Assembly (NCBI GenBank): GCA_035630615.1
Contig: DASQKI010000055.1
Span: 1-64,000 of the forward strand
Length of the DNA: 64,000 nt
Source of the DNA: DATFRX01 sp035630615
Lineage (GTDB): Bacteria; Actinomycetota; Actinomycetes; Propionibacteriales; Nocardioidaceae
Direction of reading: 5' to 3'
The translations under genes and the position numbers were made by a program. Below, in pieces: positions 32,918-41,404 of this stretch (position 1 is the first letter of the stretch; the number at the start of each line of letters is the position of its first letter). Below the pieces are notes generated by a model. The model was given only the letters and a program-made list of their open reading frames with translations, was not told the origin of the DNA and did not search any database.

Positions 32918-33802
32918 GTGGAGGACGAGAGCCGGTCGCGGAGAGCGGTAGCCGCAGCGCGGCTAGCCGAGTTGCGCGGGCGCGCGGAGGAGATGCCGGC
33001 GGGGTCGGCCGCGTTCGCGGCTCTGAAGAGCGAGCACGACGCGGGAGGCGGGCTCATCGCGGGTGGCGTCGCCTTTCGGTTTTTCCTCTGGCTGGTGCCG
33101 TTCGGTCTCATCGTCGCGTCGGTCGGCTCGCTCTGGAGCGAGTACGACGAGACGGGCCTCGAGTCGGCGGCGCGGGATTTCGGCCTGGGAGCCGCGGCCG
33201 CGGACGCCGCCTCGGAGGGCCTTCAGACCGGCGAGCGGAACGCGGTGTTCCTGCTTGTCGTGGGTATCGTCTCGCTCGCCTGGTTCACGCTCGGGGTGCT
33301 GCGTGCGTCGAATATCGCGTACGCGTTGGCCTGGCGGCTCGAGGTGCCGAAGATCCGTCGTCCGCTGAGTGCGATCGCCGTCCCCAACGGGTTGCTGCTC
33401 CTCGCCTTCGCCGTGTCAGCCGGGACCGCGTGGCTTCGCGAGCAGATCGGGACGAGTGCCCTCATGGGCGTCTTCCTCGGATTTGCCACGACGACGTTGA
33501 TCGCGCTGTACGCGATGTGGCTCCTCCCGCACCGCACGTCCCACCCGCTCGAACTCCTTCCCGGCGCGGTGATGGTCGGAGTCGGTTTCCAGCTGATGGA
33601 CGTGGCCGTCTTCTTCTACTTCGCGCCGAAGCTCGGTGAGTCTCAGGAGACCTACGGTGTCTTCGGTGCGGCGGCGACGATTCTGGTGTGGCTGTACGTA
33701 CTCTGCCGAACCTTCACCGCCGCGGGCTTCCTCAACGCCACGCTGTGGGAGCGACGACACGGCGCACCCGGACACTCCCCTCCACCTGGGGACACGGGAT
33801 AG
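32918..33802 (+). CDS. YihY/BrkB-family membrane protein
   Basis: A 294-residue inner-membrane protein. About 60 cytoplasmic residues precede GGLIAGGVAFRFFLWLVPFG, the conserved first helix of the family. Four to five more helices follow (AVFLLVVGIVSLAWFTLGVL, GLLLLAFAVSAGTAWL, TTLIALYAMWLLPH and VFGAAATILVWLYVLCRTFT), the last being the YihY signature. Once mis-named ribonuclease BN; function still unclear. The C-terminal 20 residues are Pro/Gly-rich. Confidence 0.85.
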   Translation: MEDESRSRRAVAAARLAELRGRAEEMPAGSAAFAALKSEHDAGGGLIAGGVAFRFFLWLVPFGLIVASVGSLWSEYDETGLESAARDFGLGAAAADAASEGLQTGERNAVFLLVVGIVSLAWFTLGVLRASNIAYALAWRLEVPKIRRPLSAIAVPNGLLLLAFAVSAGTAWLREQIGTSALMGVFLGFATTTLIALYAMWLLPHRTSHPLELLPGAVMVGVGFQLMDVAVFFYFAPKLGESQETYGVFGAAATILVWLYVLCRTFTAAGFLNATLWERRHGAPGHSPPPGDTG

Positions 33803-33834
33803 GTTCGCCTGATGCCTAGCTCCGACATGCCGCG

Positions 33835-34890
33835 CTAGGACTCTCGTGGCCGAGCCGTCGGGTAGCGGTCGAGATACGACTCGACTCGCCCCGTCGGGAT
33901 GTCGACGCCGGTCGCCGAGAGGATCGCGTCGACCATCGCGAGTGTGACCGCGTCGGCGGCGGCCGTCTCGACCGCGACCATGCCGCCGATCGTCTCGGCG
34001 CCTGCCCACGCGGTCGGCGCGGCTCCGACCGGATCGGCTTGGCCGGTTGCCAAGGCGAAGACGGTGTCGCCGTCGACCATGGTGTGCACGGGGCGGATCG
34101 ATCGGGCCAATCCGTCGTGGCCGGCGGCGGCGATCCGACCGGCTTGGGCGCGATCGAGCCGGGCGTTGGTCGCGACGGCGACGAGCGTGGTGTTTGCGAC
34201 GTCCGGACGGTCGGTGCTGGGAGGCTCCGCAGTCTGCACGGGCGCGGCCGGCGTACCCGGTCGAAGCCGGTCGTCGTCGATGTACGGTGCCGCGAGCAGG
34301 CCACCCGTACGAGGGTCCAGCGGCGAGCCGTACGAGTTGGCGACGACCAGCGCGGCCACGACGATGTCGCCGTCGAGTTGGATGCTCGCGGTCCCGATCC
34401 CGCCCTTCAACCGGGGCAAGCCAAACGTCGCGCCCGTGCCGGCACCGACGCAGCCGGTCGGGATCGGGCCGTCGGTGGCGTTCGCAGCCGCGGCGTATCC
34501 CATCTCGGCATCGGGCCGAGCCGCCGGGACTCCGGTCCGACCGAGGTCGAACACGATCGCCGCCGGCACGATCGGCACCACGACACCCGGCGCGACGGCG
34601 AGACCGCGTCCCTGTTCCTCGCACCAGCGCTGGAGTCCGCTCGCGGCCACGAGCCCGTAGGCACTGCCGCCGGCGAACGCCACCGCGTCGACCGTCTCGG
34701 GGAACCTTCCGGGAGCGAGCACGTCGGTCTGGTGGGTGCCCGGCCCGCCACCCCCGACGGCGACCGCGCCCACCGTGCCGGTCGGTGGGATCACCGCCGT
34801 GACACCGGTCAGCCAGCCGTCGCCGATCCGCTCGGTGTGTCCGACCAAGACGCCGGGCACGTCTGTGATCGCGCCGTACCGATTGGTCAC
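33835..34890 (-). CDS. P1-family (DmpA/NylC-type) autoprocessing hydrolase
   Basis: A 351-residue N-terminal-nucleophile-type hydrolase. DVPGVLVGHTERIGDGWLTG and FAGGSAYGLVAASGLQRW are P1/S58 family landmarks. The precursor should cut itself before Thr234 in DVANTTLVAVATNARL, freeing a threonine nucleophile; DmpA-type members use Ser there, while 6-aminohexanoate-oligomer hydrolase NylC uses Thr. It hydrolyses small amides or peptides; the natural substrate is unknown. It lies 41 bases behind the luciferase-like gene on the same strand, probably one operon. Confidence 0.85.
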   Translation of the reverse strand: MTNRYGAITDVPGVLVGHTERIGDGWLTGVTAVIPPTGTVGAVAVGGGGPGTHQTDVLAPGRFPETVDAVAFAGGSAYGLVAASGLQRWCEEQGRGLAVAPGVVVPIVPAAIVFDLGRTGVPAARPDAEMGYAAAANATDGPIPTGCVGAGTGATFGLPRLKGGIGTASIQLDGDIVVAALVVANSYGSPLDPRTGGLLAAPYIDDDRLRPGTPAAPVQTAEPPSTDRPDVANTTLVAVATNARLDRAQAGRIAAAGHDGLARSIRPVHTMVDGDTVFALATGQADPVGAAPTAWAGAETIGGMVAVETAAADAVTLAMVDAILSATGVDIPTGRVESYLDRYPTARPRES

Positions 34891-34931
34891 GTCGCCACTC
34901 TAGGCGGCGCCCACTCGGCCGGATGTCGGCG

Positions 34932-35804
34932 CTAGTTGCGCAGCCGCGGCGCGACCTCGTCGGTTGTGAACCGAATGAAGCCCTCGATGTCGGTCTCGTC
35001 GGCCAGCGGCTGCAGGATCACCGCGTCGGCACCGGCATCGGCCCAGGCCTGGATGCTGGACGCGAACGCGGCGGCGTTGCCACTCAGGACGTAAGGCTCG
35101 TCGCTCGGGTCGCGCGCCTCCTTCGCGGCCCGTGCGAGCGCGTCCGGACCGGTGGCCGCGAGGGCGTAGAGCACGATCGGATGCGGCTCAGTCCGCCCGA
35201 CGTCTGCGCGGCCGCCGTCGATCTGCTCTCGGGCCCAGCGCACCCGATCGGTCGACGTGTGCGCGACCAGGATGGTGCCGTCGGCGGCTGCGCCGGACAG
35301 CGCCAACATCTTGGGGCCGGTCGCGCCGACGAGGATGGGTGGCGCCTCGGCCGGCGGCCAGTCGAGGGCGACGTCGTCGAGCCGCACGTAACGGCCCTCG
35401 AAGCTGACCCTGTTGCCAGCGAGCAGCGTGCGGATCGCCCCGACGTGCTCGCCCAACAGCGTGAGTGGCGACTCGACACCGGCGCCGACCTGCCGCATCC
35501 AGTCTTGAACCCCAGGACCGAGCCCGATCCGCAGCCGCCCGGGGAACGTCCGCGCGAGCGTGGCCAGCTCCATCGCCGCAAGCGCCGGATTGCGCAGCGG
35601 GACCGGTAGCAGTCCGATGCCGATCCGTACTCGCTCACTCCACGCCAGTGCCATCGCCGCTGCAGAGACGCCGCCCTCGAGGAAGCAGTCCTCCCACAGC
35701 CACAGCTCGTCGAGGCCCGACTCCTCGGCGGCCCGCACCGCGCCGCGCAGCCGCTCCGGCGGCAGTTGGGGTCGAAAGACGACGCCCAGGATCGGTTGTG
35801 GCAT
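34932..35804 (-). CDS. LLM-class (F420-dependent type) oxidoreductase
   Basis: A 290-residue TIM-barrel protein of the bacterial luciferase/F420-dependent reductase superfamily. Features are ESGLDELWLWEDCFLEGG, RVRIGIGLLPVPLRNPALAA, GRLRIGLGPGVQDWMRQVGA and PPILVGATGPKMLALSG. The GxGP stretch and absence of FMN-specific motifs fit the F420 group, typical of actinomycetes. Substrate unknown. The divergent arginase-like gene starts 126 bases away. Confidence 0.85.
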   Translation of the reverse strand: MPQPILGVVFRPQLPPERLRGAVRAAEESGLDELWLWEDCFLEGGVSAAAMALAWSERVRIGIGLLPVPLRNPALAAMELATLARTFPGRLRIGLGPGVQDWMRQVGAGVESPLTLLGEHVGAIRTLLAGNRVSFEGRYVRLDDVALDWPPAEAPPILVGATGPKMLALSGAAADGTILVAHTSTDRVRWAREQIDGGRADVGRTEPHPIVLYALAATGPDALARAAKEARDPSDEPYVLSGNAAAFASSIQAWADAGADAVILQPLADETDIEGFIRFTTDEVAPRLRN

Positions 35805-35929
35805 GGGGGAGTCCTCTCAGGTGACGACCTTCGGACCGCGACAGTACGGTGTGGCGCCGACAGTGTCACGGCGTCGGTACCGCGGCGTACTGTCGCGTCG
35901 AGACTGGACCAGACCAAGGGAGGGTACAG

Positions 35930-36826
35930 ATGACCACGCTGTCCGTGATCGGCGCGCCGACCAGCGCCGGGGCGTATGGGCCCGGCCAGGAGCTCACGCC
36001 GGCGGTCCTTCGCCGGCACGGGCTGATCGAGGCGCTGCGGGGCATCGGGTTCGACGTCGTCGACCGTGGCGACGGACGCCTCGCCGAGTTCGGGCCCGAC
36101 GACGACAATCCCACGGCCCGCAATCCCGGAAAGGTAGCCGCCGTCGCCGGTGAGCTGGCCGACAGCGTCGCCGCTGCCCTCGCCGACGATCATCGACTTC
36201 TCGTGCTCGGCGGCGACTGCACGATCGAGCTCGGCGTGGTGTCCGGCGCGATCCGCGACGGCGCTCGGGTCGGCCTGGCCTACGTCGACCTCGACGCCGA
36301 CCTCAACACCCCCGAGACCGGCGACGGCGCGATCGACTGGATGGGTGTCGCGCATCTGCTCGACGTGCCCGGCGCCATCGACCAGCTCGCCGGTCTGGGC
36401 CAACGTCGGCCGCTGCTCGACGCCGAAGCGGTCCGGATGTTCGCGGTCGAAAACGTCACGCCGGCGGAGCGGGCCAACGTCGACCGGCTCGAGCTCCACA
36501 TCGAGCCGCTCGCCGCTGTCGTCGGTGACCTCGACGCCGTAGCCGAACGGACCCGGGCGTGGGCCGCGACCTACGACCGCCTGCTTGTGCATGTCGACAT
36601 CGACGTGCTCGACTACACGAAGTTTCCGATCGCCCACGAGGTCCGAACCTCGCCCGGACTCGAGCTGGCCCAGCTGGCCGATCTGCTACGCGTCCTGTGC
36701 GGCTTGTCCAATTGGAGCTCGCTGACGCTGACCGAGATCAATCCGCATCACGCGCCGGACGAGGCCGAGAGCTTCGGGCGGCTCATCGCGATGCTCTCGG
36801 ACGCACTGAGCGGATCGCGCGGATAG
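35930..36826 (+). CDS. arginase/ureohydrolase-like protein with altered metal site
   Basis: A 298-residue protein of the ureohydrolase fold. The three metal-binding motifs are in place but changed: LLVLGGDCTIE has Cys97 where arginases have His (GGDHS). YVDLDADLNTPE has Asp122 where the family has His (DAHxD). HVDIDVLDYTKFP keeps both Asp ligands (223, 225) and Asp228. The pattern may be normal for an actinobacterial subgroup, so it may act on another guanidino compound or be non-catalytic. ATG 35930 has AAGGGAGG seven bases upstream. First gene of a probable operon with the luciferase-like gene at 36919. Confidence 0.8.
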   Translation: MTTLSVIGAPTSAGAYGPGQELTPAVLRRHGLIEALRGIGFDVVDRGDGRLAEFGPDDDNPTARNPGKVAAVAGELADSVAAALADDHRLLVLGGDCTIELGVVSGAIRDGARVGLAYVDLDADLNTPETGDGAIDWMGVAHLLDVPGAIDQLAGLGQRRPLLDAEAVRMFAVENVTPAERANVDRLELHIEPLAAVVGDLDAVAERTRAWAATYDRLLVHVDIDVLDYTKFPIAHEVRTSPGLELAQLADLLRVLCGLSNWSSLTLTEINPHHAPDEAESFGRLIAMLSDALSGSRG

Positions 36827-36918
36827 CCCGGGCGAGTACGGTCGGCATAGCACGCGAATGCGAGGAGGCCCAAGCCGATGGCCGTACGCGCTGACGTACC
36901 CCGGCGGACGGCGACTCG

Positions 36919-37839
36919 ATGAGCGACCTTCGCGTCGGTCTCGGGCTGCCGCTCGCCGGCGCTTGGGCGACACCAGACAACCTGCGTCGGGTCGCCACCG
37001 GCGCAGATGAGCTCGGCTATGCGTCGCTGTGGACGTTTCAGCGGCTGGTGCACCCGATCGACGACGACTGGGGACCGACCTACCACGCGGTTCACGACCC
37101 GATCGCCGCGTTGTCGTACACCGCCGGGATCACCTCGCAAATCCGGCTCGGGCTCGCCGTGGTCAACCTGCCGTGGTACGCCCCGATCGTGCTCGCCAAG
37201 GCGCTCACGACTCTCGACACGCTGTCCGACGGACGGCTCAACGTCGGGCTCGGGCTCGGTTGGGCGCCGCAGGAGTTCGCCGCGGTCGGCACGCCGTCGA
37301 CTCGCCGCGGGGCGCGTGGCGAGGAGTTCGTGGCCTGCCTCAAGCAAATCTGGACCGAGCCGGAGCCGGAGTTTCACGGCTCGTTCTACGACCTGCCTCG
37401 GGTCCGCGTCGACCCGAAGCCGGTGCAGCGTCCGCATCCGCCGCTGCTGCTCGGCGGCATGGCCGAGGTCGCTCTCCGGCGGGCCGGCCGGATCGCCGAC
37501 GGTTGGATCAGCAGCAGCCGCACCGACTTGACCACGATCGAGGCGTCGATCGACGTCGTGCGGTCGGCGGCGGCGAGTGCCGGTCGTGATCCGGCCACGC
37601 TGCGGTTCGTCGTACGCGGGGTGGTGCGGCTCACGCCGGACGAGGTCGGCGATCGCAAACCGCTCCAGGGGACGGCCGACGAGATTCGCTCAGACCTCGA
37701 CGCGCTCGCCGCCAAGGGCGTGACCGAGGTGTTCCTGGACCTCAACTACGACCCGCGGATGGTGTCGGGCGAGCTGGATCCGGCCGCGGCGCTGGACCAT
37801 GCCGAGACGGTCTTGCACGAATTCGCACCGAGCAGCTGA
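36919..37839 (+). CDS. LLM-class (F420-dependent type) oxidoreductase
   Basis: A 306-residue luciferase-like TIM-barrel oxidoreductase, distant from the one at 34932. It shows LRVGLGLPLAGAWATPDNLR, QIRLGLAVVNLPWYAPIVLA, GRLNVGLGLGWAPQEFAAVG and PPLLLGGMAEVALRRAGRIA, the usual F420-group pattern. ATG 36919 starts the domain directly. It lies 92 bases behind the arginase-like gene and 23 bases before the membrane protein at 37863, so the three are probably co-transcribed. Confidence 0.85.
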   Translation: MSDLRVGLGLPLAGAWATPDNLRRVATGADELGYASLWTFQRLVHPIDDDWGPTYHAVHDPIAALSYTAGITSQIRLGLAVVNLPWYAPIVLAKALTTLDTLSDGRLNVGLGLGWAPQEFAAVGTPSTRRGARGEEFVACLKQIWTEPEPEFHGSFYDLPRVRVDPKPVQRPHPPLLLGGMAEVALRRAGRIADGWISSSRTDLTTIEASIDVVRSAAASAGRDPATLRFVVRGVVRLTPDEVGDRKPLQGTADEIRSDLDALAAKGVTEVFLDLNYDPRMVSGELDPAAALDHAETVLHEFAPSS

Positions 37840-37862
37840 TCGAGCGTCGACAGGGTGGCGAC

Positions 37863-38768
37863 ATGACGAAGACGACGCCGTCGGCTCTGAGCCGGCTCCC
37901 CGAGGGCTGGCGGGTTCTTCGTACGTGGGGACCGGCGTCCTTCGTCACCCACGCCCTGTTAGAACGCCCCGACGGGACCCAGGTCGAGTGGAACTCGCGC
38001 CGACACCGTAAGGCGCTGGGTCTGAGGGGGTCCGAAGCGCGACGTCAGCGCCGGCAGGAGCGGTGGGGCGGCCGACCCAGTGCAATGAGCTGGTGGATGG
38101 GCGCCCTGTTCGGGCTGGGCGCGATCTGCTTCGCCGTCGGGTCCGTTCCGATCTACTTCGACAACATCGACCCGGGCTTCCTCGCCGGCACGTTCTTCGT
38201 CGGGTCGATCCTGTTCACCTCGGCCGGCTACCTCCAGTTTCACGAGACCGTGCACGCGCCGGACAGTGTGCTGCCCGGTTCACCTGCGCAGCACGGCCTG
38301 CGGGCGCTCATCGGTTGGCGGCCACGCCGAATCGACTGGTGGGCAGCGCTCATCCAGCTCGTCGGTACGGTCATGTTCAACGTCAGCACGTTCGCGGCCA
38401 CCCGAAGTGATCTCAGCCTCGACCAGTCTCGACACCTGATCTGGGCGCCCGACATCGGCGGCTCGATCTGCTTCCTGGTCGCCAGCTGGCTCGCCTACGC
38501 CGAGGTGAATCGAGGGATCTTGCCGCGCTCGGATCGGTCGACGGGCTGGCGGATCGCCGTACTCAACCTCGGCGGTTCGGTCGCCTTCGGAGCGGCGGCG
38601 ATCGGCGCTCGCTACGTGGGATCCGCTGGCGATCCGGCCAACGTCTCGCTCGTCAATCTCGGCACGTTTGTGGGGGCGGTGGGCTTCCTCGTCGGCGCGG
38701 CTCTGCTGCCGGTCGAGTCGGCCAAAGACGCATCGCCGTCGGGCGGCAGAGTGGCGTCTCCCGGGTGA
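37863..38768 (+). CDS. multi-pass membrane protein of unknown function
   Basis: A 301-residue protein. The first 75 residues are a basic cytoplasmic domain (PEGWRVLRTWGPASFVTHAL, VEWNSRRHRKALGLRG). About seven hydrophobic helices follow, such as WWMGALFGLGAICFAVGSVP, GTFFVGSILFTSAGYLQFHE, WWAALIQLVGTVMFNVSTFA and FVGAVGFLVGAALL. His in YLQFHETVHA and Asn in MFNVSTFAA are within or near membrane segments. The helices recall YrhK-like modules, with low certainty. Last gene of a probable three-gene unit. Confidence 0.65.
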   Translation: MTKTTPSALSRLPEGWRVLRTWGPASFVTHALLERPDGTQVEWNSRRHRKALGLRGSEARRQRRQERWGGRPSAMSWWMGALFGLGAICFAVGSVPIYFDNIDPGFLAGTFFVGSILFTSAGYLQFHETVHAPDSVLPGSPAQHGLRALIGWRPRRIDWWAALIQLVGTVMFNVSTFAATRSDLSLDQSRHLIWAPDIGGSICFLVASWLAYAEVNRGILPRSDRSTGWRIAVLNLGGSVAFGAAAIGARYVGSAGDPANVSLVNLGTFVGAVGFLVGAALLPVESAKDASPSGGRVASPG

Positions 38769-38938
38769 TCGAAATCACCGTGGTCCGGGGGCTTCTGGAA
38801 TCGTCTAGACCGCACTCGGGACGTACCATTTTCAGCAGGATGGGCTCCCATCTTGCCGGCCCTGCGGCCCCAGTTCAGGGCACTCCTTCATCAACATCCC
38901 ACGCCTTATCAGCGTGCCCTCATGCCGGGAGTCGAACC

Positions 38939-39091
38939 ATGTCTTCAGTCCAGTCGAACCAAGCCAGCCACGTCCCGCCGTACTACTACTTCGCCCAGGA
39001 CCAGCAGGAGAAGCTGGACTCCTTGTGGCAGAAGCGCACGGCCTCCAAGGGGCGTTTGCGCTCGCTGCTGTCGCGGCGCTCCGCCCGCTGA
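38939..39091 (+). CDS. small basic protein
   Basis: A 50-residue protein: MSSVQSNQASHVPPYYYFAQ, then DQQEKLDSLWQKRTASKGRL and a basic end. GGGAG lies seven bases before the ATG, and an excellent terminator follows 24 bases after the stop, so it looks like a complete small transcription unit in a 400-base gap. The three consecutive tyrosines and the Arg/Lys tail are distinctive. I do not recognise it. Confidence 0.6.
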   Translation: MSSVQSNQASHVPPYYYFAQDQQEKLDSLWQKRTASKGRLRSLLSRRSAR

Positions 39092-39114
39092 GGCAGCCTG
39101 CGGCGAACACGCGT

Positions 39115-39152
39115 ACGGCGTGGTGAGGTCTCAACCTCACCACGCCGTTTTT
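39115..39152 (+). terminator. strong rho-independent terminator
   Basis: A perfect 15-bp stem, ACGGCGTGGTGAGGT at 39115-39129 and its complement at 39134-39148, with a four-base loop (CTCA) and a TTTTT run at 39148-39152. It ends the small-protein unit and may also stop the convergent OsmC transcript. Confidence 0.95.
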
Positions 39153-39167
39153 CGTACGCCGGTCGAG

Positions 39168-39596
39168 CTAGTCCGCGAGCGCAGCGTCGAGCGTGACCGT
39201 CGCGCCGGTCAGCGCCTGGGAGACCGGGCAGCCGACCTTGGCAGCCTCGGCGGCCTCGACGAACGCGGCATTGTCGATGCCGTCGACCCGACCGCGTACG
39301 GTCAGCGCGATCCCGGTGATGCCCTCCCCGGCCTGGAACGTCACGTCGGCGCGGGTGTCGAGTGCCTGCGGCGGCGTCCCGGCCCCGGCGAGTCCGTGCG
39401 ACAGCGCCATGCTGAAGCACGCCGAGTGCGCGGCAGCGATGAGCTCCTCGGGGCTGGTCTTGCCGTTGGGCTCCTCGGTGCGAGCCGCCCACGTCACGTC
39501 GTACTTGCCGAGCCCGGACGAGTCGAGGGACACCGTGCCGGCGCCATCCAAGAGCGAGCCTTCCCAATGCGCATTGGCCGTGCGCGTGGTTGCCAT
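39168..39596 (-). CDS. OsmC/Ohr-family peroxiredoxin
   Basis: A 142-residue thiol peroxidase reducing organic hydroperoxides. The two active Cys are in AAAHSACFSMALSH and AKVGCPVSQALTG, with Arg39 (WAARTEEPNGKTSPEELIAA) completing the site. The sequence fits the OsmC branch rather than Ohr. ATG 39596 is followed directly by the domain (TTRTANAHWEGSLLDGAGTV). It is downstream of the flavoprotein gene at 39683 on the same strand, 86 bases apart, which suggests joint oxidative-stress expression. Confidence 0.9.
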   Translation of the reverse strand: MATTRTANAHWEGSLLDGAGTVSLDSSGLGKYDVTWAARTEEPNGKTSPEELIAAAHSACFSMALSHGLAGAGTPPQALDTRADVTFQAGEGITGIALTVRGRVDGIDNAAFVEAAEAAKVGCPVSQALTGATVTLDAALAD

Positions 39597-39682
39597 GTTG
39601 CCTCCAGTCGATCGATGCGGTTGTCACCCCGTAGCTCGTAGCGTCACCGTACGCCAGCGTCGAACCCCGATCGCCGCCGTCG

Positions 39683-41395
39683 TCACCCTTCGGTCGCGAC
39701 CGTGGTTTGCGGCCGTCGCCTCGGTGGGTGCAGCCGGTCGTCGACGAACAGTCGATGCAGGAGCTGGATCGCCACCGAGCCTTCCCCGACGGCCGACGCC
39801 ACTCGCTTGACCGAGCCGTGCCGTACGTCGCCGGCCGCGAAGACGCCTGGAAGGCTCGACTCGAGCAGGTACGGGTCTCGATCGAGCGGCCATTCGCCGG
39901 TGCCGGGCAGGTCCGCGCCGGTGAGCACGAATCCTCGCGGGTCCCGCGACACCTCGTCCGGTAGCCAGTCGGTGTGCGGACGGGCGCCGATCATCAGGAA
40001 GAGTCCGTCGGCGTCGACCGTCTCCTCGCCGCCGTTGGAGTGATCCCGAAGCACGAGGTGGTCCAGCCACCCGTCGCCTCCACCGCCGACGATCTCGGTC
40101 CCGAGCCGGACCCGGACGTTTGGCGTCGCCTCGACCTGGCGGACCAGATAGTGCGACATCCCGGCGCCGAGCGCTCGGGCCCGGACGACCAGCGTCACGC
40201 GACGGGCGTAGCGCGCGAGGTGGAGCGCCGCCTGGCCCGCAGAGTTCGCCCCGCCGAGGACGTACGCATCGCTGCCCGACATCAACGGCGCCTCGGTGGT
40301 GGTGCCTCCGTAGAAGACGCCGGCGCCGCTGAGTGCCTCGAGCTCGGGCACGCCGAGCCGGCGGTAGCTCGCGCCCGTGGCCAGCAGGACCGCCCGGGCC
40401 CGGACCTGGCCGCCCTCGGACAGACTCAGGACGAGACGGTCACTCTCGCGACGAAGGTCGGTCACCCGCTGCATGAACGCGAAGTTGGCCCCGAAGATCC
40501 ATGCCTGGTCGTAGGCCTGCTGCGCGAGCCGGCGGCCGCTCACCCCGCGAGGAAAGCCGAGGTAGTTGCGGATCAACGCGCTGGACGTCGCTTGTCCGCC
40601 GAGACCGCCCTGGTCGACGACGAGCGTGTTGAATCCCTCCGAGGCGCCGTAGACCGCCGCCGACAGCCCGGCCGGCCCGGCACCGACGATGACGAGATCG
40701 AAGTCCGACCGCTCCGGACGGACGTCCGATCCCGTCGCCGTCGCGATGTCGGCGTTGCTCGGGTCGATCAGGAGAGTGCCGTCGGGAAACGCGATGATCG
40801 GGAGCTGGGCCCCGTCGCCGGCCCGGGCCACGATGGCGCGTCCGTCCTCGTCGTCGGCCAGGCAGAACGCGTGCGGGATCGCGCACTGCCTGAGTACATC
40901 CCGCAGCTCGTACGCCCGCCCCGACCAGGACTCCCCGACAATCTGGACCAGGTACGGGTAGGCGTGCTGCGCCTCGGACCATTCGAGCAGCAGACTCGAG
41001 ATCGCCTGGTGGAACATCTCGTCCGGCGACGCACCGGGCCGGAGCACGTAGTGGTCGATGCGGCCATGTGCGATGGAGTCGAAGATCGCCTCGCCGGTCG
41101 CCCGGTCACCCCAGCTGCCCCACTCGACGAGCAGACCGCGCTTGGCGTGTGGATGGAGATGGCGGGCCGCGTCCAACAGCTCGATGCCGGTGGTTTCGGA
41201 CAGCCCTTGCCCGGCTAGGACCAGCGCGACATCGTCTCCGGCGGCCGCCAGCTCCTCGAGTTGAGCGCGCGCCTCCGACGCGGATCGCAGGCACACGATG
41301 CGATAGTGCCGTGCGTAGCGATCGCGCAACTCCCGTTCGACGTCGGCCAATGCGCCCCGATTCGCGTCGACCGCGACAAGCGCTGGGCCGGCCAC
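39683..41395 (-). CDS. receiver-like / glutaredoxin-like / thioredoxin-reductase-like fusion lacking redox cysteines
   Basis: A 570-residue flavoprotein. Residues 1-125 resemble a response-regulator receiver, but the phosphoacceptor Asp position (VALVLAGQGL) is not Asp. Residues about 145-225 are a thioredoxin/glutaredoxin-like fold ending PIIAFPDGTLLIDPS, without a CxxC. From about 232 there is a thioredoxin-reductase-like module: FAD motif VIVGAGPAGLSAA (236-248), NAD motif VLGGANSAGQAALHL (379-393) and the end GVFAAGDVRHG. The place of the reductase CATC (after GASYRRLG, FYGGTTTEA) has no Cys. It therefore cannot reduce thioredoxin in the usual way. GTG start. Ten bases lie between it and the hydrolase gene upstream. 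Confidence 0.85.
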   Translation of the reverse strand: MAGPALVAVDANRGALADVERELRDRYARHYRIVCLRSASEARAQLEELAAAGDDVALVLAGQGLSETTGIELLDAARHLHPHAKRGLLVEWGSWGDRATGEAIFDSIAHGRIDHYVLRPGASPDEMFHQAISSLLLEWSEAQHAYPYLVQIVGESWSGRAYELRDVLRQCAIPHAFCLADDEDGRAIVARAGDGAQLPIIAFPDGTLLIDPSNADIATATGSDVRPERSDFDLVIVGAGPAGLSAAVYGASEGFNTLVVDQGGLGGQATSSALIRNYLGFPRGVSGRRLAQQAYDQAWIFGANFAFMQRVTDLRRESDRLVLSLSEGGQVRARAVLLATGASYRRLGVPELEALSGAGVFYGGTTTEAPLMSGSDAYVLGGANSAGQAALHLARYARRVTLVVRARALGAGMSHYLVRQVEATPNVRVRLGTEIVGGGGDGWLDHLVLRDHSNGGEETVDADGLFLMIGARPHTDWLPDEVSRDPRGFVLTGADLPGTGEWPLDRDPYLLESSLPGVFAAGDVRHGSVKRVASAVGEGSVAIQLLHRLFVDDRLHPPRRRPQTTVATEG

Positions 41396-41404
41396 ACCCC
41401 CACT

